Below, in pieces: positions 1 to 8,277 of a stretch of 37,463 nucleotides of DNA (its first letter is position 1; every line of letters starts with the position of its first letter). The position numbers and the translations under genes were made by a program. The DNA lies in contig JAUQQC010000003.1 of assembly GCA_030550025.1 (NCBI GenBank), positions 1-37,463 of the forward strand, written 5' to 3'. This DNA comes from Acidobacteriota bacterium. GTDB taxonomy: Bacteria; Acidobacteriota; Blastocatellia; HR10. Below the pieces are notes generated by a model. That model did not search any database. It saw nothing but the letters and a program-made list of their open reading frames with translations, and was not told the origin of the DNA.

Positions 1-113
1 TCGGAGGCTCTCGTTTCAGAGTGACGATTGATGGGAAGACGGTCATCAACGCTCCGGTCCACGAGCTCGAGGCCATCTGGCAGAACGTCCTCCCTGAATA
101 CCTCGGCCCCTGA
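1..113 (+). CDS. purL: C-terminal fragment, probable phosphoribosylformylglycinamidine synthase PurL
   Basis: Frame 3 is open from the window edge and ends at TGA 111-113, giving 36 residues that finish INAPVHELEAIWQNVLPEYL then two residues. The pattern of a short beta-hairpin (VTIDGKTVINAPV) followed by an ELxxxWxxxLP helix resembles the extreme C-terminus of the small-type PurL subunit, which makes FGAM from FGAR, ATP and glutamine-derived ammonia in purine synthesis. Only the tail is visible, so no catalytic motif can be checked. The assignment rests on pattern memory of the family end and is moderate at best. That a real coding sequence ends here is more secure than its name. Confidence 0.5.
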   Translation, partial: GGSRFRVTIDGKTVINAPVHELEAIWQNVLPEYLGP

Positions 114-124
114 GCGACACGGTC

Positions 125-495
125 CGACGTCGCGTACAGCGCAGGACCGAACGGATGGTCGAGGTTCTCTTCCAAGAAGCGCGCGTTCGCGAGCTTCCAA
201 CGGGCCGCTTCGGCGCGTGCGGCCTCTATCCCTTCGGCCGAGAAATCCACGCCCACGAAACGGCTGTTGGGAAACGCCCGCGCCATCACATTGACGGCAT
301 GCCCTTTCCGATCCCGAGACCGAGCACGTCAATGCCCGAACGCAATCGCTCCACGACCCCGTCCGCCAAGGGCAAGATCGCCTCCACCAACGCCGTGTCG
401 TAGAGCGCGGCGCTCTCCTCAGCCTGGAGCCGTTGGAAGTCGGGATACTTCTCGTAGCCGACCTCGCCGCCTTCGCGGAAAGCGAAGCACCTTGC
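125..495 (-). pseudogene. Decayed class I SAM-dependent methyltransferase (relic)
   Basis: The minus strand encodes a recognisable but broken methyltransferase of the family with a winged-helix N-terminus and a Rossmann C-terminus. The first piece (495 down to about 306) holds the pre-motif helix region FREGGEVGYEKYPDFQRLQ and runs into an eroded motif I, GLGIGKG, where the family has DxGCGxG. A missing base near 301-308 shifts the frame. The next piece reads HAVNVMARAFPNSRFVGVDF and continues to NARF. It then jumps at about 171-177 straight to LEENLDHPFGPALYATS, a block that in intact members lies some 55-60 residues further on. Both termini are also absent: a stop lies upstream at 496-498 and the homology ends near 125. 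A frameshift, an internal deletion, two truncations and a lost SAM-binding Asp together make a functional product very unlikely. The 244 bases from 496 to 739 show no convincing gene. Confidence 0.8.
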
Positions 496-739
496 TCAAC
501 CAACAGATGCCGTCCGGTACTTTCGTCCATCCGGGCTGGTTCGCTTCTGTCATGGGGACTGCGACTGCTGTTTCGCCGAAGTGTGGAGGCAACGGCTACC
601 TGGGTGATCGCTCGGATTTCCACGCTCTCCCATTCAAGCGAGCGGGGCGAGCTGCGAGGATTGGTGAAGGCCTATCTTGACCCGTTACAATTTTCCTTGC
701 GCCATGTGGCGATGGAGGGAAGATGAGTCAGGAGAGTAG

Positions 740-815
740 TGGTGGCCAGGGACGGAATCGAACCGCCGACACAGGGATTTTCAGTCCCCTGCTCTACCGA
801 CTGAGCTACCTGGCC
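740..815 (-). tRNA. tRNA-Phe (anticodon GAA)
   Basis: On the minus strand a 76-nt cloverleaf runs from 815 to 740. The acceptor stem GGCCAGG pairs perfectly with CCTGGCC, followed by discriminator A and an encoded CCA. The D-arm has AGCTCAGTCGGTAGAGC. The anticodon stem GGGGA/TCCCT closes the loop CTGAAAA, giving anticodon GAA (Phe). The T-arm contains GGTTCGATTCC. All standard invariant positions are present, so it should be functional. No obvious rho-independent terminator follows on the minus strand. Confidence 0.97.
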
Positions 816-830
816 ACATATGCGAACTAT

Positions 831-860
831 AGCTTACTGGGAGGAGGGCTTGGCTGTCAA
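831..860 (-). promoter_or_regulatory. Sigma70-type promoter for tRNA-Phe
   Basis: On the minus strand a perfect -35 box TTGACA (860-855) is followed after 18 bp by TAAGCT (836-831), which matches TATAAT at the T, A and final T positions. Transcription would start about 8-9 nt before the tRNA 5' end at 815. The distance and strand suit a stable-RNA promoter. The -10 is weak, so this is a reasonable prediction only. Confidence 0.55.
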
Positions 861-1028
861 CTCGATGGAGTGCGGATGCGGGGATGATCCTGCCATCGGA
901 GCTTCGCCGCTAACCCAACGAAGCGAAAAATAAGGGCGCAGGCGTGCAGCTCGCCAACTTGACGACGCAAGGACTTTCGCGATGCGCCCGCGATGAAGTG
1001 AGGGCTTTTCGAGTGGGCGAGCCAATGA

Positions 1029-1775
1029 GTGACGGCGATGGCGATTAAAGAGAGCGAGGCGTTTGTCCTGATGACTTATCCGCTTGCGGAGGCGGATAAG
1101 ATCGTCGTCCTCTTCACTCGCCTCTATGGGAAGATTCGCGCCGTGGCGCGAGGAGCGCGTCGGCCAAAGAGCCGGTTCGGCGCCTGCCTGGAACCACTCT
1201 CGGAAATCCTCATCTCCTTCTACGAGAGAGAATCGCGAGAGCTTGTCGCTCTGAGACGGTGCGAGCTCTTCTGCTCTCCTTTCGAGCGCGCGGCGACGCC
1301 TGAAGGTGAAGCCTTTCTTCATCATGTGGCCGAACTGGTGGATGCCCTACAACCTCCGGCGGAGCCTCATCCACCGGTCTATCGGTTGATTCGAGCGACG
1401 CGCGATGCGTTCCTTCAGGGCGCGTCGCTTCCGGCGCTGGCCGCTTATTTCGAGATGTGGATGCTGAAGCTCGGGGGCTTCTTCTCCCCTTTGGAAGCGT
1501 GCGCCGCCTGTGGGAAAGCGTTCCCCCCTGAGGCGCCCATCTGGATTGCTCGGGATGGAGTCCCCCGGTGCGCGCGATGCGGCCCACCCGCAGGCGGGCA
1601 TATGATCCTGGCATCGCTGCGTCGCCTTTTGGCAGAGATGCTCACGCGCTCTCCAATCGAATGGTCCTCTCTCCCCACACCGAAAGAAGCGATCCAACTC
1701 CATCGCCTTCTCACGCGACTCCTTCGCGACGTTCTTGAACGCGAGTTGAAGACCGAGCTATCATTGAATGTTTAA
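1029..1775 (+). CDS. recO: DNA repair protein RecO
   Basis: Encodes a 248-residue RecO, the usual family size. RecO works with RecR and RecF to displace SSB and load RecA at gaps and to anneal SSB-coated strands. The N-terminal OB-fold has the family pattern ESEAFVLMTYPLAEADKIV, then FTRLYGKIRAVARGARR. The helical C-terminal part carries a four-cysteine zinc site, C158-x2-C161 and C181-x2-C184. The GTG start at 1029 gives MTAMAIKES; ATG 1038 gives MAIKES and fits the family N-terminus equally well. Neither has a strong ribosome-binding site. The 213 bp upstream, back to the tRNA, hold the tRNA promoter and nothing else I can name. It is followed by ppdK after 90 bp containing a long inverted repeat. 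Confidence 0.93.
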   Translation: MTAMAIKESEAFVLMTYPLAEADKIVVLFTRLYGKIRAVARGARRPKSRFGACLEPLSEILISFYERESRELVALRRCELFCSPFERAATPEGEAFLHHVAELVDALQPPAEPHPPVYRLIRATRDAFLQGASLPALAAYFEMWMLKLGGFFSPLEACAACGKAFPPEAPIWIARDGVPRCARCGPPAGGHMILASLRRLLAEMLTRSPIEWSSLPTPKEAIQLHRLLTRLLRDVLERELKTELSLNV

Positions 1776-1832
1776 ATTTCGAGGGCGCGGAGGATGGAGA
1801 AGAGATGCACGTGAGGCGCACGCCCTCGAAAT
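1776..1832 (+). repeat. 12-bp perfect inverted repeat in the recO-ppdK gap
   Basis: ATTTCGAGGGCG at 1776-1787 is repeated as its exact reverse complement CGCCCTCGAAAT at 1821-1832, separated by 33 nt. It starts immediately after the recO stop codon and ends 33 nt before the ppdK ATG, so it lies in the ppdK leader or read-through region. There is no T-tract after the right arm, so it is not a classical terminator. It could be an RNA hairpin controlling read-through or translation of ppdK, or a protein-binding palindrome with a long spacer. Confidence 0.7.
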
Positions 1833-1865
1833 CTGGAGAAGAATCTTCGCGGAGAGGGAGGCACT

Positions 1866-4580
1866 ATGGGGAAAAAATACGTCTACTTCTTCGGGAATGG
1901 CCAGGCGGAGGGCTCGGCGCGTTTGAAGGACCTTCTGGGAGGGAAAGGTGCTGGACTCGCCGAGATGACCAATGCGGGGCTGCCGGTCCCTCCGGGATTC
2001 ACGATCACGACCGAGGTGTGTCGCATCTTTTATGAGAACGAAGGCCGCCTGCCGATGGAGATCGAGGCGGAGATTCAGAGCGCGCTTCGGCGGCTGGAGG
2101 AAGTGCGCGGAGAGCGATTGGGAGATCCGGAGCGGCCGCTTTTGGTCTCGGTGCGCTCTGGCGCGAAGTTCAGTATGCCGGGGATGATGGACACGATCTT
2201 GAATCTCGGCCTGAACGATGTGACCGTCCAGGCCCTGGCCCGCCGCACCCAGAACCCCCGCTTCGCCTACGATTGCTATCGCCGATTCGTTCAGATGTTC
2301 GGCAACGTCGTCCTCGGTATCGAGAAGAGGAAGTTCGAGGAAGTGCTCGAGGCGAAGAAGCGAGCGCGGGGTGTGCAGCATGATACGGAGTTGACGGCTG
2401 AGGACCTCAAAGAGCTGGTGCGGGAGTTCAAGCGCCTCATCGCGGAGGAGACGGGGCGGGATTTTCCCGAAGACCCGCACGAGCAACTACAGCAAGCGCG
2501 CGATGCCGTCTTCCGTTCATGGAACAATGAGCGGGCGATCACCTATCGGCAGATTCACAATATCCCGCACGATTTGGGAACGGCCGTGAACGTCCAGGCG
2601 ATGGTCTTCGGCAATATGGGCGAGACGAGCGGCTCCGGGGTCGGCTTCACGAGGAATCCGGCGACCGGAGAGAAGGAGCTGTTCGGAGAATTCTTGCCAA
2701 ATGCACAAGGTGAGGACGTCGTCGCGGGGATTCGGACGCCGCTCCCCGTGCAGAAGCTGCGGGAGATTCTTCCGGATGTCTATCGTCAACTGGAGGAGAT
2801 CGCCGAGCGGCTCGAGCGCCATTACCGTGACGTTCAAGACTTCGAATTCACCGTTCAAGAAGGACAACTCTTCATGTTGCAGACGCGGAGCGCCAAGCGC
2901 ACGGGTTTGGCGGCCATTCGCATCGCCTGCGACATGGTGGACGAGGGACTGGTGACGCCGGAAGAATCGCTGCGGCTCATCGAGGCACCCACATTGAACC
3001 AACTCCTTCACCCCACGTTCGATCCCGTGAAGCGGAAGGAATTTCGCGTCATCGGTCGGGGATTGGCGTCCTCTCCGGGCGCGGCGGCCGGACGCATTGC
3101 GTTCACGGCACGCCGTGCGGTCGAGATGCGGCGACAGGGAGAGCGGGTCGTGCTCGTGCGCATGGAAACTTCACCCGATGATATCGCCGGCATGCAAGCG
3201 TCGGAGGGATTTCTGACGGCTCGCGGCGGCGCGACTTCGCATGCCGCCGTCGTCGGGCGCCAGATGGGCAAGCCGGCCGTCGTCGGCTGCAGCGCGCTCA
3301 TTATTGACGAAGAAGCGGGCACGGCGCGCCTTGGCGACGTGCTGCTGCGCGAGGGCGACTATATCTCCATTGATGGGACGACGGGCGAGATCATGCTCGG
3401 CGACGTGCCCAAGGTCGAATCGGAGATCTTGCGCGTCCTGAATGGAGAGTTGGAGCCGGAGCAGTCGAAGATTTATCAATACTTCAAGCGAGTGATGGAT
3501 ACGGCCCGCGAAGTCAAACGGCTCGGCGTTCGCGCCAATGCCGATACGCCGGGAGACGCCCGTTTGGCGCGCGCCTTTGGAGCCGAGGGGATCGGCTTGG
3601 CGCGCACCGAGCACATGTTCTTCGCTCCGGATCGTCTCCCCCATATGCAGGCGATGATCCTCGCTAGCACGGAGGTAGAACGACGCGAGGCGCTCGCACG
3701 GTTGCTCCCCATGCAACGCGAGGACTTCGCCGCGATCTTCCGCGTCATGGATGGGTATCCGGTTACGATCCGATTGCTCGATCCGCCGCTACATGAGTTC
3801 CTGCCCAAACGCGAGCAACTCATGGTGGAGATCGCCATCCTGCGAGCGAAGGGGGAGACCGAAGGCGTGGAGGAGAAGGAGCGACTGCTGACGCGCGTCG
3901 AGGAATTGCACGAATTCAATCCCATGCTTGGGCTGCGCGGCTGCCGGCTCGGGATCCTCTACCCGGAGATCACCGAGATGCAGGCGCGCGCGATCTTCGA
4001 GGCCGCGTGCCAGGTCGCCCGAGAGGGCGTTCGCGTGCTGCCCGAGATCATGGTGCCGCTTGTTGGCATCGCGCGGGAATTCGAGGCGCAACGCGAGATC
4101 ATTGATCGCGTGGCGCGCGAGGTCATGAGAGAAGCGGGCATCCAGATCCCGTATCTCGTCGGGACGATGATCGAGCTGCCGCGCGCTGCGCTCACGGCCG
4201 GCGAGATCGCGCGCTCGGCCGAGTTCTTCAGCTTCGGCACGAACGATCTCACGCAAACGACCTTCGGCTTCTCCCGCGACGATACGGTGGCCGTCATCGA
4301 GGCGTACCTGAGTCAGGGGATCCTGGAGACCGATCCCTTCCTCATCCTCGACCGTGCGGGCGTGGGCGAACTCATGAAGATGGGTGTCGAACGTGGGCGC
4401 GCCGTACGTCCGAATTTGAAGACGGGCATCTGCGGCGAGCATGGGGGCGAGCCAAATTCCGTCGAGTTCTGCCACCGCATCGGATTGGACTACGTCAGTT
4501 GCTCCCCATACCGCGTGCCCATTGCCATTTTAGCCGCTGCGCAAGCGGCCGTCACCGAACTCGCTGCCGTCCTGGAGTGA
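1866..4580 (+). CDS. ppdK: Pyruvate, phosphate dikinase
   Basis: A 904-residue PPDK, slightly longer than the usual 870-880. It interconverts pyruvate + ATP + Pi with PEP + AMP + PPi in the cytoplasm, for gluconeogenesis or PPi-dependent glycolysis. The N-terminal ATP-grasp region starts LLGGKGAGLAEMTNAGLPVP. The swivelling phosphohistidine domain has GGATSHAAVVGRQMGKPAVV with the phospho-acceptor His at 459. The PEP/pyruvate barrel ends with FSFGTNDLTQTTFG and the catalytic Cys in TGICGEHGGEP at residue 856. These motifs separate it from PEP synthase and enzyme I of the PTS. The start is well supported by GGAGAGGGAGG about 6 nt before the ATG. No PPDK regulatory kinase is adjacent. A hairpin terminator follows. 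Confidence 0.97.
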   Translation: MGKKYVYFFGNGQAEGSARLKDLLGGKGAGLAEMTNAGLPVPPGFTITTEVCRIFYENEGRLPMEIEAEIQSALRRLEEVRGERLGDPERPLLVSVRSGAKFSMPGMMDTILNLGLNDVTVQALARRTQNPRFAYDCYRRFVQMFGNVVLGIEKRKFEEVLEAKKRARGVQHDTELTAEDLKELVREFKRLIAEETGRDFPEDPHEQLQQARDAVFRSWNNERAITYRQIHNIPHDLGTAVNVQAMVFGNMGETSGSGVGFTRNPATGEKELFGEFLPNAQGEDVVAGIRTPLPVQKLREILPDVYRQLEEIAERLERHYRDVQDFEFTVQEGQLFMLQTRSAKRTGLAAIRIACDMVDEGLVTPEESLRLIEAPTLNQLLHPTFDPVKRKEFRVIGRGLASSPGAAAGRIAFTARRAVEMRRQGERVVLVRMETSPDDIAGMQASEGFLTARGGATSHAAVVGRQMGKPAVVGCSALIIDEEAGTARLGDVLLREGDYISIDGTTGEIMLGDVPKVESEILRVLNGELEPEQSKIYQYFKRVMDTAREVKRLGVRANADTPGDARLARAFGAEGIGLARTEHMFFAPDRLPHMQAMILASTEVERREALARLLPMQREDFAAIFRVMDGYPVTIRLLDPPLHEFLPKREQLMVEIAILRAKGETEGVEEKERLLTRVEELHEFNPMLGLRGCRLGILYPEITEMQARAIFEAACQVAREGVRVLPEIMVPLVGIAREFEAQREIIDRVAREVMREAGIQIPYLVGTMIELPRAALTAGEIARSAEFFSFGTNDLTQTTFGFSRDDTVAVIEAYLSQGILETDPFLILDRAGVGELMKMGVERGRAVRPNLKTGICGEHGGEPNSVEFCHRIGLDYVSCSPYRVPIAILAAAQAAVTELAAVLE

Positions 4581-4589
4581 TGGTCAAAC

Positions 4590-4617
4590 GGCCTCCCGCG
4601 CTCTGGTGCGGGAGGCC
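4590..4617 (+). terminator. Hairpin terminator after ppdK
   Basis: GGCCTCCCGC (4590-4599) pairs perfectly with GCGGGAGGCC (4608-4617) around an 8-nt loop, giving a 10-bp GC-rich stem 9 nt past the ppdK stop. The tail TCTTCTCC is pyrimidine-rich but not a true U-tract. Because the stem occupies this interval, waaA must begin after it, which supports the ATG at 4639 rather than a GTG inside the loop. Confidence 0.72.
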
Positions 4618-4638
4618 TCTTCTCCCCGATCGCCGCGC

Positions 4639-5958
4639 ATGGGATATGCGCTCTACAACCTGCTGCTGCTTCTGGCGACCGCGTTCCTCGTCCCATATCT
4701 GATCGCGGCCATCGCCAGAGGAGGGCACCGAGGATGGCGCGAGCGTCTCGGTTCCCTCCCCCCGCTTCCACGAGAGAAGCCAGTCCTTTGGATTCACGGT
4801 GTCTCGGTCGGCGAGATTCTCGCCGCCGAACCCTTGATCGAAGCCCTCGCCACATCGGCAGGAGGCCCCTCGGCGTTCCAGCTCGTGCTCTCGACCGTGA
4901 CGGAGACGGGACAGCAGATCGCCCGTCACCGCTATGGGACCAAGGCGCGGATCGTCTATTTCCCATTCGATTGGCCCTTCTCCGTCGCGCGCGCGCTGAA
5001 ACGACTGCATCCGAGCCTCGTCCTCATCCTGGAGACGGAGATCTGGCCGAACTTCCTGCGCCAATGCGCCCGACGGAACGTCCCCGTCTTGCTGGTGAGC
5101 GGTCGTCTTTCAAATCGCTCGTTCCGCCGGTACCGATGGATTCGTCCATTCATGCGGCGCGTCCTCGAAAACTTTCGCCTCTTGCTCATGCAGAGCGAAG
5201 AGGACGCCCGCCGGATGCGCGAATTGGGCGCCCCTGGGGAACGCGTGTACGTCGTCGGCAATTTGAAATGGGATGCGCGTCCTCCGGCCGACGAAGCGGC
5301 CAAAGCCGAGGAGCTAGCGCGAAGCCTCGGACTCTCCGCAGAACATCCGTTGATCGTCGCCGGGAGCACAGCGTCGGGCGAAGAGGCGCTGATCTTGCGC
5401 GCGTTCGAAATCCTCAAGGCCGAGCACGCGCACCTTCGTCCGGCGCGTCTTCTCATCGCTCCCCGACGTCCGGAACGATTCGACGAAGTGGAAGACCTGC
5501 TGCGGGCTTCAAGAGTGCCATTTGTCCGCCGCACGCGCGCGACCGATCGAAAGGAGGTCGAACGCGCTGAGGTCATCCTCTTGGACACCATCGGAGAACT
5601 GGCCGCGGTCTATCGGTTGGCTTACGTGGCCGTGATCGGTGGAAGTCTGCAGGCTTCCCTCGCTCACAATGTGATCGAGCCGCTCGTGCGCGGCGCCTGC
5701 GTCATCGTCGGGCCTCGATACAACGACCCGAATTTCCCGGCCTATGAGGCCTGCGTGTGGCGCCTCCCCGCTCAAGCGCACCCGGAAGCGCTCGCGCGTG
5801 CGCTCGCCCATGCGCTCGGCCGACTCCTTCTGGAGGAAGACCTGCGAGCGCGCTTTCGCGAGGCCGCCCGTCAGTTCCTCGCCCAGCATCGCGGAACGAC
5901 GGAACGCGTCCTTGCTCATCTCCAACCGATCCTCGTCGAGGCGATGATGAAGAGATGA
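4639..5958 (+). CDS. waaA: 3-deoxy-D-manno-octulosonic acid (Kdo) transferase
   Basis: A 439-residue GT30 glycosyltransferase that adds Kdo from CMP-Kdo to lipid IVA at the cytoplasmic face of the inner membrane. An N-terminal anchor helix (about 5-24, NLLLLLATAFLVPYLIAAI) leads into WIHGVSVGE, where Glu59 is the expected catalytic base. Family blocks LILETEIWPNFL, VVGNLKWDA, VAGSTASGEE and the sugar-nucleotide region VIGGSLQASLAHNVIEPL are all present. The start at 4639 (MGYALYNLL) is chosen because it begins the anchor and clears the upstream hairpin. The stop overlaps the lpxK ATG by 4 bp, so the two are translationally coupled. Whether it is mono- or bifunctional cannot be read from sequence. 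Confidence 0.95.
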   Translation: MGYALYNLLLLLATAFLVPYLIAAIARGGHRGWRERLGSLPPLPREKPVLWIHGVSVGEILAAEPLIEALATSAGGPSAFQLVLSTVTETGQQIARHRYGTKARIVYFPFDWPFSVARALKRLHPSLVLILETEIWPNFLRQCARRNVPVLLVSGRLSNRSFRRYRWIRPFMRRVLENFRLLLMQSEEDARRMRELGAPGERVYVVGNLKWDARPPADEAAKAEELARSLGLSAEHPLIVAGSTASGEEALILRAFEILKAEHAHLRPARLLIAPRRPERFDEVEDLLRASRVPFVRRTRATDRKEVERAEVILLDTIGELAAVYRLAYVAVIGGSLQASLAHNVIEPLVRGACVIVGPRYNDPNFPAYEACVWRLPAQAHPEALARALAHALGRLLLEEDLRARFREAARQFLAQHRGTTERVLAHLQPILVEAMMKR

Positions 5959-7019
5959 TCGAACGACTCCTTCGACTTCCGCGACCGATCCGAAAGGGGT
6001 TGGCGCTACTGTTCCAGCTCGGCGTCGCTTTTCGGCTCGCGTTGTACAAAGCGGGCTACGTGAAGCCCAAGCGCGCGCGCGCCTTCACCATCAGCGTGGG
6101 CAATCTCACCGTCGGGGGAACGGGCAAGACCCCGCTCGTCGAATACACGGCGCGCTTACTTTTGGCGGAGGGGTATCGTCCATCCGTTATCAGTCGCGGA
6201 TATGGCCGGCGCTCGCGCGCCCCTTTCGTCCTTGTCTCCGATGGCTCCCAAATGCGCGCGACGGTTCACGACGCCGGAGACGAACCGATCCTTCTCTCCC
6301 GTCACCTTCCTGGCGCCATCGTCGCCGTCGGCGCCCGCCGCTACGCCGTCGCCCGTCACCTTGAAGAGCGCTTCCAGCCGGACGTCCACGTGCTCGATGA
6401 CGCGTTTCAACATCTCGCTCTCGAACGCGACCTCGACCTGCTGGTCATTGACGCTTTGGATCCCTTCGGCGATGAAGCGCTCCTTCCCCTAGGGCGATTG
6501 CGCGAACCGTTGAGCGAGATCGCGCGCGCTTCTGCGATCATCATCACGCGGGCCGATCACCCATTCGATCACCTCGCCCTGGAAGCACGGTTGCGCGAGC
6601 TGGCCGGCCCGATCCCGATCTTCTACAGCTATCATGAGATCGTCGAACTCTTCGCCCCGGGCATCGGAGATGCGTTCTCTCCTCAGAAACTCTATGGACG
6701 GACGATCGGGGCCTTTTGCGCTGTGGGGAATCCGCAGCTCTTCGAGCGCGACCTCGCCCACTATCGCGCTCGGATCGTGTTCTTTCGATCCTTCCGCGAT
6801 CACCATTGGTACACGCCGCGGGATATGAGGCGCCTGTTCCGAGAAGCGGAAGCCGCGGGGGCCGAATTCCTCGTGACCACGGAAAAAGATTGGGTTCGTC
6901 TGGAATCCCTCTCGCTCCCGGAAACGCCTCCGCTGTACGTCGCCCGGATCAAGGCCCGCTTGGAAGATGCCGAAGCCTTCCGAGCATTTCTCCTTCGGCA
7001 TCTGCGGGCTCAGGCGTGA
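5955..7019 (+). CDS. lpxK: Tetraacyldisaccharide 4'-kinase LpxK
   Basis: A 354-residue LpxK, the membrane-associated kinase that phosphorylates the 4' position of the lipid A disaccharide, just before Kdo addition by WaaA. The N-terminal amphipathic/membrane segment (about 15-30) is followed by SVGNLTVGGTGKTPLVEYTA with the P-loop at 54-59. VLDDAFQHLALERDLDLLVI is the characteristic second nucleotide/metal motif, and PLGRLREPLSEIARASAII follows. The C-terminal domain includes TTEKDWVRL. The ATG at 5955 overlaps the waaA TGA (ATGA). The gene ends only 13 bp from the convergent S41-like gene. Confidence 0.95.
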   Translation: MIERLLRLPRPIRKGLALLFQLGVAFRLALYKAGYVKPKRARAFTISVGNLTVGGTGKTPLVEYTARLLLAEGYRPSVISRGYGRRSRAPFVLVSDGSQMRATVHDAGDEPILLSRHLPGAIVAVGARRYAVARHLEERFQPDVHVLDDAFQHLALERDLDLLVIDALDPFGDEALLPLGRLREPLSEIARASAIIITRADHPFDHLALEARLRELAGPIPIFYSYHEIVELFAPGIGDAFSPQKLYGRTIGAFCAVGNPQLFERDLAHYRARIVFFRSFRDHHWYTPRDMRRLFREAEAAGAEFLVTTEKDWVRLESLSLPETPPLYVARIKARLEDAEAFRAFLLRHLRAQA

Positions 7020-7032
7020 TGGCCGATGCCGG

Positions 7033-8277
7033 TCACTTCTTCCGCAAGATCTCGATGGCTTTCTTGAGCGGGAGATCCTCAGCGGAGGCCGGAGCGGGTG
7101 GGTGGATCAAGGGTTCTTCCGGAGGCAGTTCCTCGCGTTCTTCAAGCTCCTCCGGTGTTGGTCCGCGATCCGGCCGCGGCACTTCCACTGTTGGGACGAT
7201 GCCGCTGGTCGCCGAGGTAGTGCCCATAATAGGCTTGCCCGAAGGCATCGCGTACTTCACAACGGTGATATAGAGCCCGCCGCCATCTCGCAACGGGAAG
7301 AGCTTCTGCTCCCCTCCGGCTCCGAAGGTGCGCTCGCCCACCAATTCGCCACGTTTATTCTCCAAGATGGCGGCGGCGATGATCTCAGCTGCTCCCGCCG
7401 TGCTTCGATCGATCAACACAGCTAATTCGCCGCGATAGAGCTGCCGCTGAGGATCCGCCGCGAAGGTGTGCAGGACTCGTCCCTCTCGTCCGATCGTCTT
7501 AGCCAGCGTCCCCGAGCCGATGAAATAATTGGCGATAGCGATCGCCTCGGCCAACGTTCCCGTCGCGACGCCCCGCAGGTCCAGGATCAACCGATTCACC
7601 CCTTGAGCGATCAGACGCTCCAATTCCTCGCGAATTCGAATCGACTCTCCCTCCTCGAGCGTGGCGAGCTTCAAATAGCCAAGTCCTCGCTCGATGACTT
7701 TGGCCTCAGGCTTGGGACGTGGGAAAGGCTCGAGTTTGAACTTGAAGGTCTCCGACCGCCCTTCCCGGAAGACCTTGAGCTCGACCTCCTTCCCCGACGG
7801 CCCGATGAGCAACTCGCGGGCCTCGTAAAGGCTCATATCGCGCGTCGCCCGCGTCCCAATGTACTCGATGACATCGCCGGGGCGAAGGCCGGCGATCTCA
7901 GCGGGCGATCCCTTCAAGACGGAAACCACATAGGCATATCCCGCGACCTTCGAGAGGACGATGCCGCTCTCGACGACGCCCGCTTCCGCGCGTCCCCCAT
8001 TCAACCGTCGGACCTGCTCCGGCGTCAAATAGGCGCTGTATGGATCCAAGCCCTCGGCCAATCCCCGCAGGGCCCCCACGCGCACCTTCTCCAGATCAGG
8101 CTCGTCCACGTAATCGTTGATGATGCGCGCGAGGACCTCCTGGAAGATCGTCAATTGGGAATAGGGATCGTTGTAGCTGGCGATCACCCCGCTGCGCGGC
8201 AGCAACCCGCCGATCACCACGTAGAGAGCGACGGCGACCGAGATGATCAGGACGCTCACTTTGAATTTCATCGCCAT
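7033..8277 (-). CDS. S41/C-terminal-processing-peptidase family protein with PDZ domain, predicted inactive
   Basis: A 414-residue envelope protein with an N-terminal hydrophobic segment (about 5-25) acting as signal or anchor, a helical linker with the family phrase LDPYSAYLTPEQV, and a PDZ domain (about 98-185, containing SPAEIAGLRPGDVIEYI). An S41 core follows and the protein ends in a Pro/Glu-rich tail. In active CtpA-type proteases the nucleophile lies in SASASEI and the general base is the Lys 25 residues later in TFGKG. Here the same positions read TAGAAEI (Gly295) and RTFGAG (Ala320), so both members of the Ser-Lys dyad are gone, and the usual DLRGNPGG reads DLRGVATG. A chaperone or binding role is more likely than proteolysis. 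ATG 8277 has GGGAG 8 nt upstream; 8271 is an alternative. It diverges from fadD. Confidence 0.88.
   Translation of the reverse strand: MAMKFKVSVLIISVAVALYVVIGGLLPRSGVIASYNDPYSQLTIFQEVLARIINDYVDEPDLEKVRVGALRGLAEGLDPYSAYLTPEQVRRLNGGRAEAGVVESGIVLSKVAGYAYVVSVLKGSPAEIAGLRPGDVIEYIGTRATRDMSLYEARELLIGPSGKEVELKVFREGRSETFKFKLEPFPRPKPEAKVIERGLGYLKLATLEEGESIRIREELERLIAQGVNRLILDLRGVATGTLAEAIAIANYFIGSGTLAKTIGREGRVLHTFAADPQRQLYRGELAVLIDRSTAGAAEIIAAAILENKRGELVGERTFGAGGEQKLFPLRDGGGLYITVVKYAMPSGKPIMGTTSATSGIVPTVEVPRPDRGPTPEELEEREELPPEEPLIHPPAPASAEDLPLKKAIEILRKK

Noticed and set aside
433-726. 97-codon plus-strand frame upstream of the tRNA
   Set aside because: Partly antisense to the methyltransferase relic; the remainder shows no family similarity I can recognise and no clear ribosome-binding site.
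834-1325. 163-codon minus-strand frame
   Set aside because: Overlaps the tRNA-Phe promoter and is antisense to recO; no domain.
4606-4638. Upstream GTG start for waaA
   Set aside because: It falls inside the loop and right arm of the ppdK terminator hairpin, and the added residues are not part of the membrane anchor.
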